Shown: piece after piece, positions 62,585-64,000 of the stretch
Layout: every line of letters begins with the position of its first letter
Numbering within the stretch: position 1 is the first letter of the stretch
Source of the DNA: Paracidovorax cattleyae
GTDB taxonomy: Bacteria; Pseudomonadota; Gammaproteobacteria; Burkholderiales; Burkholderiaceae_C
NCBI RefSeq assembly: GCF_900104515.1
Contig: NZ_FNJL01000011.1
Coordinates: 105,737 to 169,736 of the forward strand
Direction: 5' to 3'
Length of the DNA stretch: 64,000 bases
The notes under the pieces: generated by a model
Database searches by the model: none
Seen by the model: only the letters and a program-made list of their open reading frames with translations
Told to the model about the DNA's origin: nothing
Program-made: the position numbers and the translations under genes

Positions 62585-64000
62585 TCAGTTCAGGTGGATG
62601 TCTTCGCCCTGGATCACCACGTTGTCGCCATCGGCCGTGATCTGGATGAGCCTGCCGTTGACGCTGACCGTGCCGTCGTCCTTCATCTCCAGCACAGACT
62701 TGCCCACCTTGAGGGTGATGCTGCTCTCGTCCATGACCAGGCTGGAGCCACCTTTTGCTCCAGAGCCGCCGGAAGGTGCCGTGATGTTCTTGGAGACTGC
62801 GCCGGCCGCCGCGCCCCCACCACCTCCGCCCACGGTGAGCGCGTATTTCTTGCCTGCCGTGTGGGTGTGCTCCATCCCGATGGTGTCGCTGCGGTTCATG
62901 CCCACGTTGGTCATCATCGTGATGCCCACGTTGAGGTTGTAGGCCACGCCGACGTTGGCCATCTTGAAAACGCCCGTGGTCTGGATGCAGCCCACGCCGA
63001 TCGTCTCGGTCTTCAGCAGGCCGACCGTGGTAGTCCAGTTCTTCGCGATGGAGTCAGTCTCGCTGCGGCCGACCGTTTTGCTGCGGTTCTTGCCGATGCG
63101 GATGTCTTCGTTGATGCCGACCGTCTCATCCCGGTTGTCGCCGATCGAGATCGTCTCGTTGTGGTCCACCCGCTCCTTGCGGTTGGAGTGGATGGTGATG
63201 GTCTCGTCGCCATCGACTTCCTCGGTGCGCCAGCCGTGCACCGTGATCTTTTCATTGCGGTCCACCGTCTCCGTGCGGTCCCGGTGGATGGTGTTCGTCT
63301 CGTCCCGGTCGATGGTCTTGCGCCGGTCCTGGCCCACCCAGTGGTCCTCATCGTTCTCCACTTCGATGAGCTGGTCCTTCTGCGCGTGCAGCCATAGCTG
63401 CTCCGCGCCCTTCTTGTCCTCGAAGCGGATCGCGTTCGCATCGCCCGCGCCGTTCTTCATGCCGTCGCCGAAGGCGCCGCCCTTGCTGGATTTGGTCTTG
63501 ATGCCCGACTGCGTGGCGTTGCCCGGCAAGGCCCAGGGCGGCATGTTGGCGGCGTTATAGACGCAGCCTACGACCAGGGGATAGTCGGGGTCGCCATTGA
63601 GGAAGTCGATCACCACTTCGTGCCCAATGCGCGGGATCGAGATTGCCCCGAAGCCCGAGCCCGCCCAGCTCGTCGCCACCCGCATCCAGCAGCTCGAGTT
63701 CTCGTCCATCGCCCCCAGCCGGTCCCAGTGGAACTGCACCTTGATGCGGCCGTACTCGTCCGTCCAGATTTCCTCGCCTGCCGGGCCCACCACGACGGCG
63801 GTCTGTGGGCCCGTGGTTCTGGGCTTTTGCGTCTTGCGCGCCGGGGTGTAGGGCAGGCTCGTGGGCTGGGCCGTGAGGCTGAACTTCTGGAAGGAGCCGT
63901 GCTCCTCGTTGTGCTTGAGCGATTCCCCAGGCTTGGCACTGTTGAACGATGAGCTGCGCGGGTTCTCGTGCAGGTGGTAGGTGACGCCCGTGATGAGGTA
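62585..64000 (-). CDS. vgrG: T6SS spike protein VgrG, N-terminus cut by window edge
   Basis: The frame is open from the right edge to 62585, giving at least 471 residues of a larger protein. The gp5-like OB-fold region has VVGPAGEEIWTDEYGRIKVQFHWDR, SWAGSGFGAISIPRIGHEV and NGDPDYPLVVGCVYN. Then a long beta-helix of DETI/TETV repeats (about 60 residues of RTETVDRNEKITVHG-like units) and a C-terminal extension ending in VVIQGEDIHLN. It carries the PAAR-like effector encoded downstream. A Gly-rich piece (GGGGGGAAAG) interrupts the helix. Confidence 0.93.
   Translation of the reverse strand, partial: YLITGVTYHLHENPRSSSFNSAKPGESLKHNEEHGSFQKFSLTAQPTSLPYTPARKTQKPRTTGPQTAVVVGPAGEEIWTDEYGRIKVQFHWDRLGAMDENSSCWMRVATSWAGSGFGAISIPRIGHEVVIDFLNGDPDYPLVVGCVYNAANMPPWALPGNATQSGIKTKSSKGGAFGDGMKNGAGDANAIRFEDKKGAEQLWLHAQKDQLIEVENDEDHWVGQDRRKTIDRDETNTIHRDRTETVDRNEKITVHGWRTEEVDGDETITIHSNRKERVDHNETISIGDNRDETVGINEDIRIGKNRSKTVGRSETDSIAKNWTTTVGLLKTETIGVGCIQTTGVFKMANVGVAYNLNVGITMMTNVGMNRSDTIGMEHTHTAGKKYALTVGGGGGGAAAGAVSKNITAPSGGSGAKGGSSLVMDESSITLKVGKSVLEMKDDGTVSVNGRLIQITADGDNVVIQGEDIHLN

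Overview
The window is high-GC DNA from a beta-proteobacterium. The closest match I can recognise is the family Comamonadaceae (Acidovorax / Paracidovorax type). That rests on near family-identical housekeeping proteins (IlvD, Acs, ProVWX, BaeSR, FumC, MurI), on a small Trp-rich protein and an AP2-repeat protein that I associate with this family, and on the overall gene style. No 16S rRNA gene is present, so the assignment is inference.

Positions 1-27.3 kb are chromosomal backbone: a cut-off hypothetical gene, a bacterioferritin-like ferritin, ilvD, a small cytochrome c, a LapA-like membrane protein, acs, a YqhA-like membrane protein, a glycine betaine/proline ABC operon (proV-proW-proX) behind a strong sigma70-like promoter and a 430-nt leader, a secreted intradiol-dioxygenase-like lipoprotein, a BaeS/BaeR two-component system, a type IB topoisomerase, two unrelated fumarases (class II and class I) on either side of an MHYT-GGDEF-EAL c-di-GMP protein, murI, and a paoABC-type aldehyde oxidoreductase operon that is decaying. 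paoC has lost its middle and paoA has a suspicious 5' end. Two small proteins follow.

At 27.35 kb only the 3' half of a tRNA-Leu(UAA) gene is present, followed at once by a tyrosine integrase. This is the left attachment site of a genomic island. The intact tRNA is not in the window, so the island probably runs past its right edge, unless it ended by another route. From left to right the island carries a frameshifted chemoreceptor of Xanthomonadaceae type; a XamI-like restriction-modification operon with its own small ribbon-helix-helix regulator and a perfect operator palindrome; a MASE1 membrane protein; a pair of secreted paralogues; a very large protein with an N-terminal HH-type (AHH-like) nuclease motif next to an Imm11/DUF1629-like immunity gene; and a broken conjugation module of the Tn4371/RP4 type. 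On the minus strand the module has DUF2274, trbI, trbG, trbF and a decapitated trbL. On the plus strand it has parB, a small ORF, DUF736, a HTH protein, repA, an iteron/DnaA-box region, parA, a small protein, traF and a VirD2-type relaxase. trbL and parB are fused head to head at a deletion scar near 46.82 kb. No VirB4, VirB11 or VirD4 homologue is present, so the element should not be self-transmissible as it stands.

From 56.6 kb to the right edge lie a LysR regulator, an AP2-repeat protein and a type VI secretion effector module read on the minus strand: vgrG (cut by the window edge), a DUF2169 adaptor, a PAAR-like (DUF4150) protein with a C-terminal GH-E-type nuclease toxin, two tandem TPR proteins as candidate immunity genes and one further small unknown protein. 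The toxin C-terminus and the first immunity gene are visibly AT-richer than their surroundings.

The most interesting unit is the island nuclease/immunity pair at 37.5-42.2 kb. Its layout (immunity gene upstream, toxin domain at the N-terminus, long low-complexity tail) resembles effectors delivered by bacteria-killing type IV secretion systems, but I cannot see the usual delivery-domain motif.
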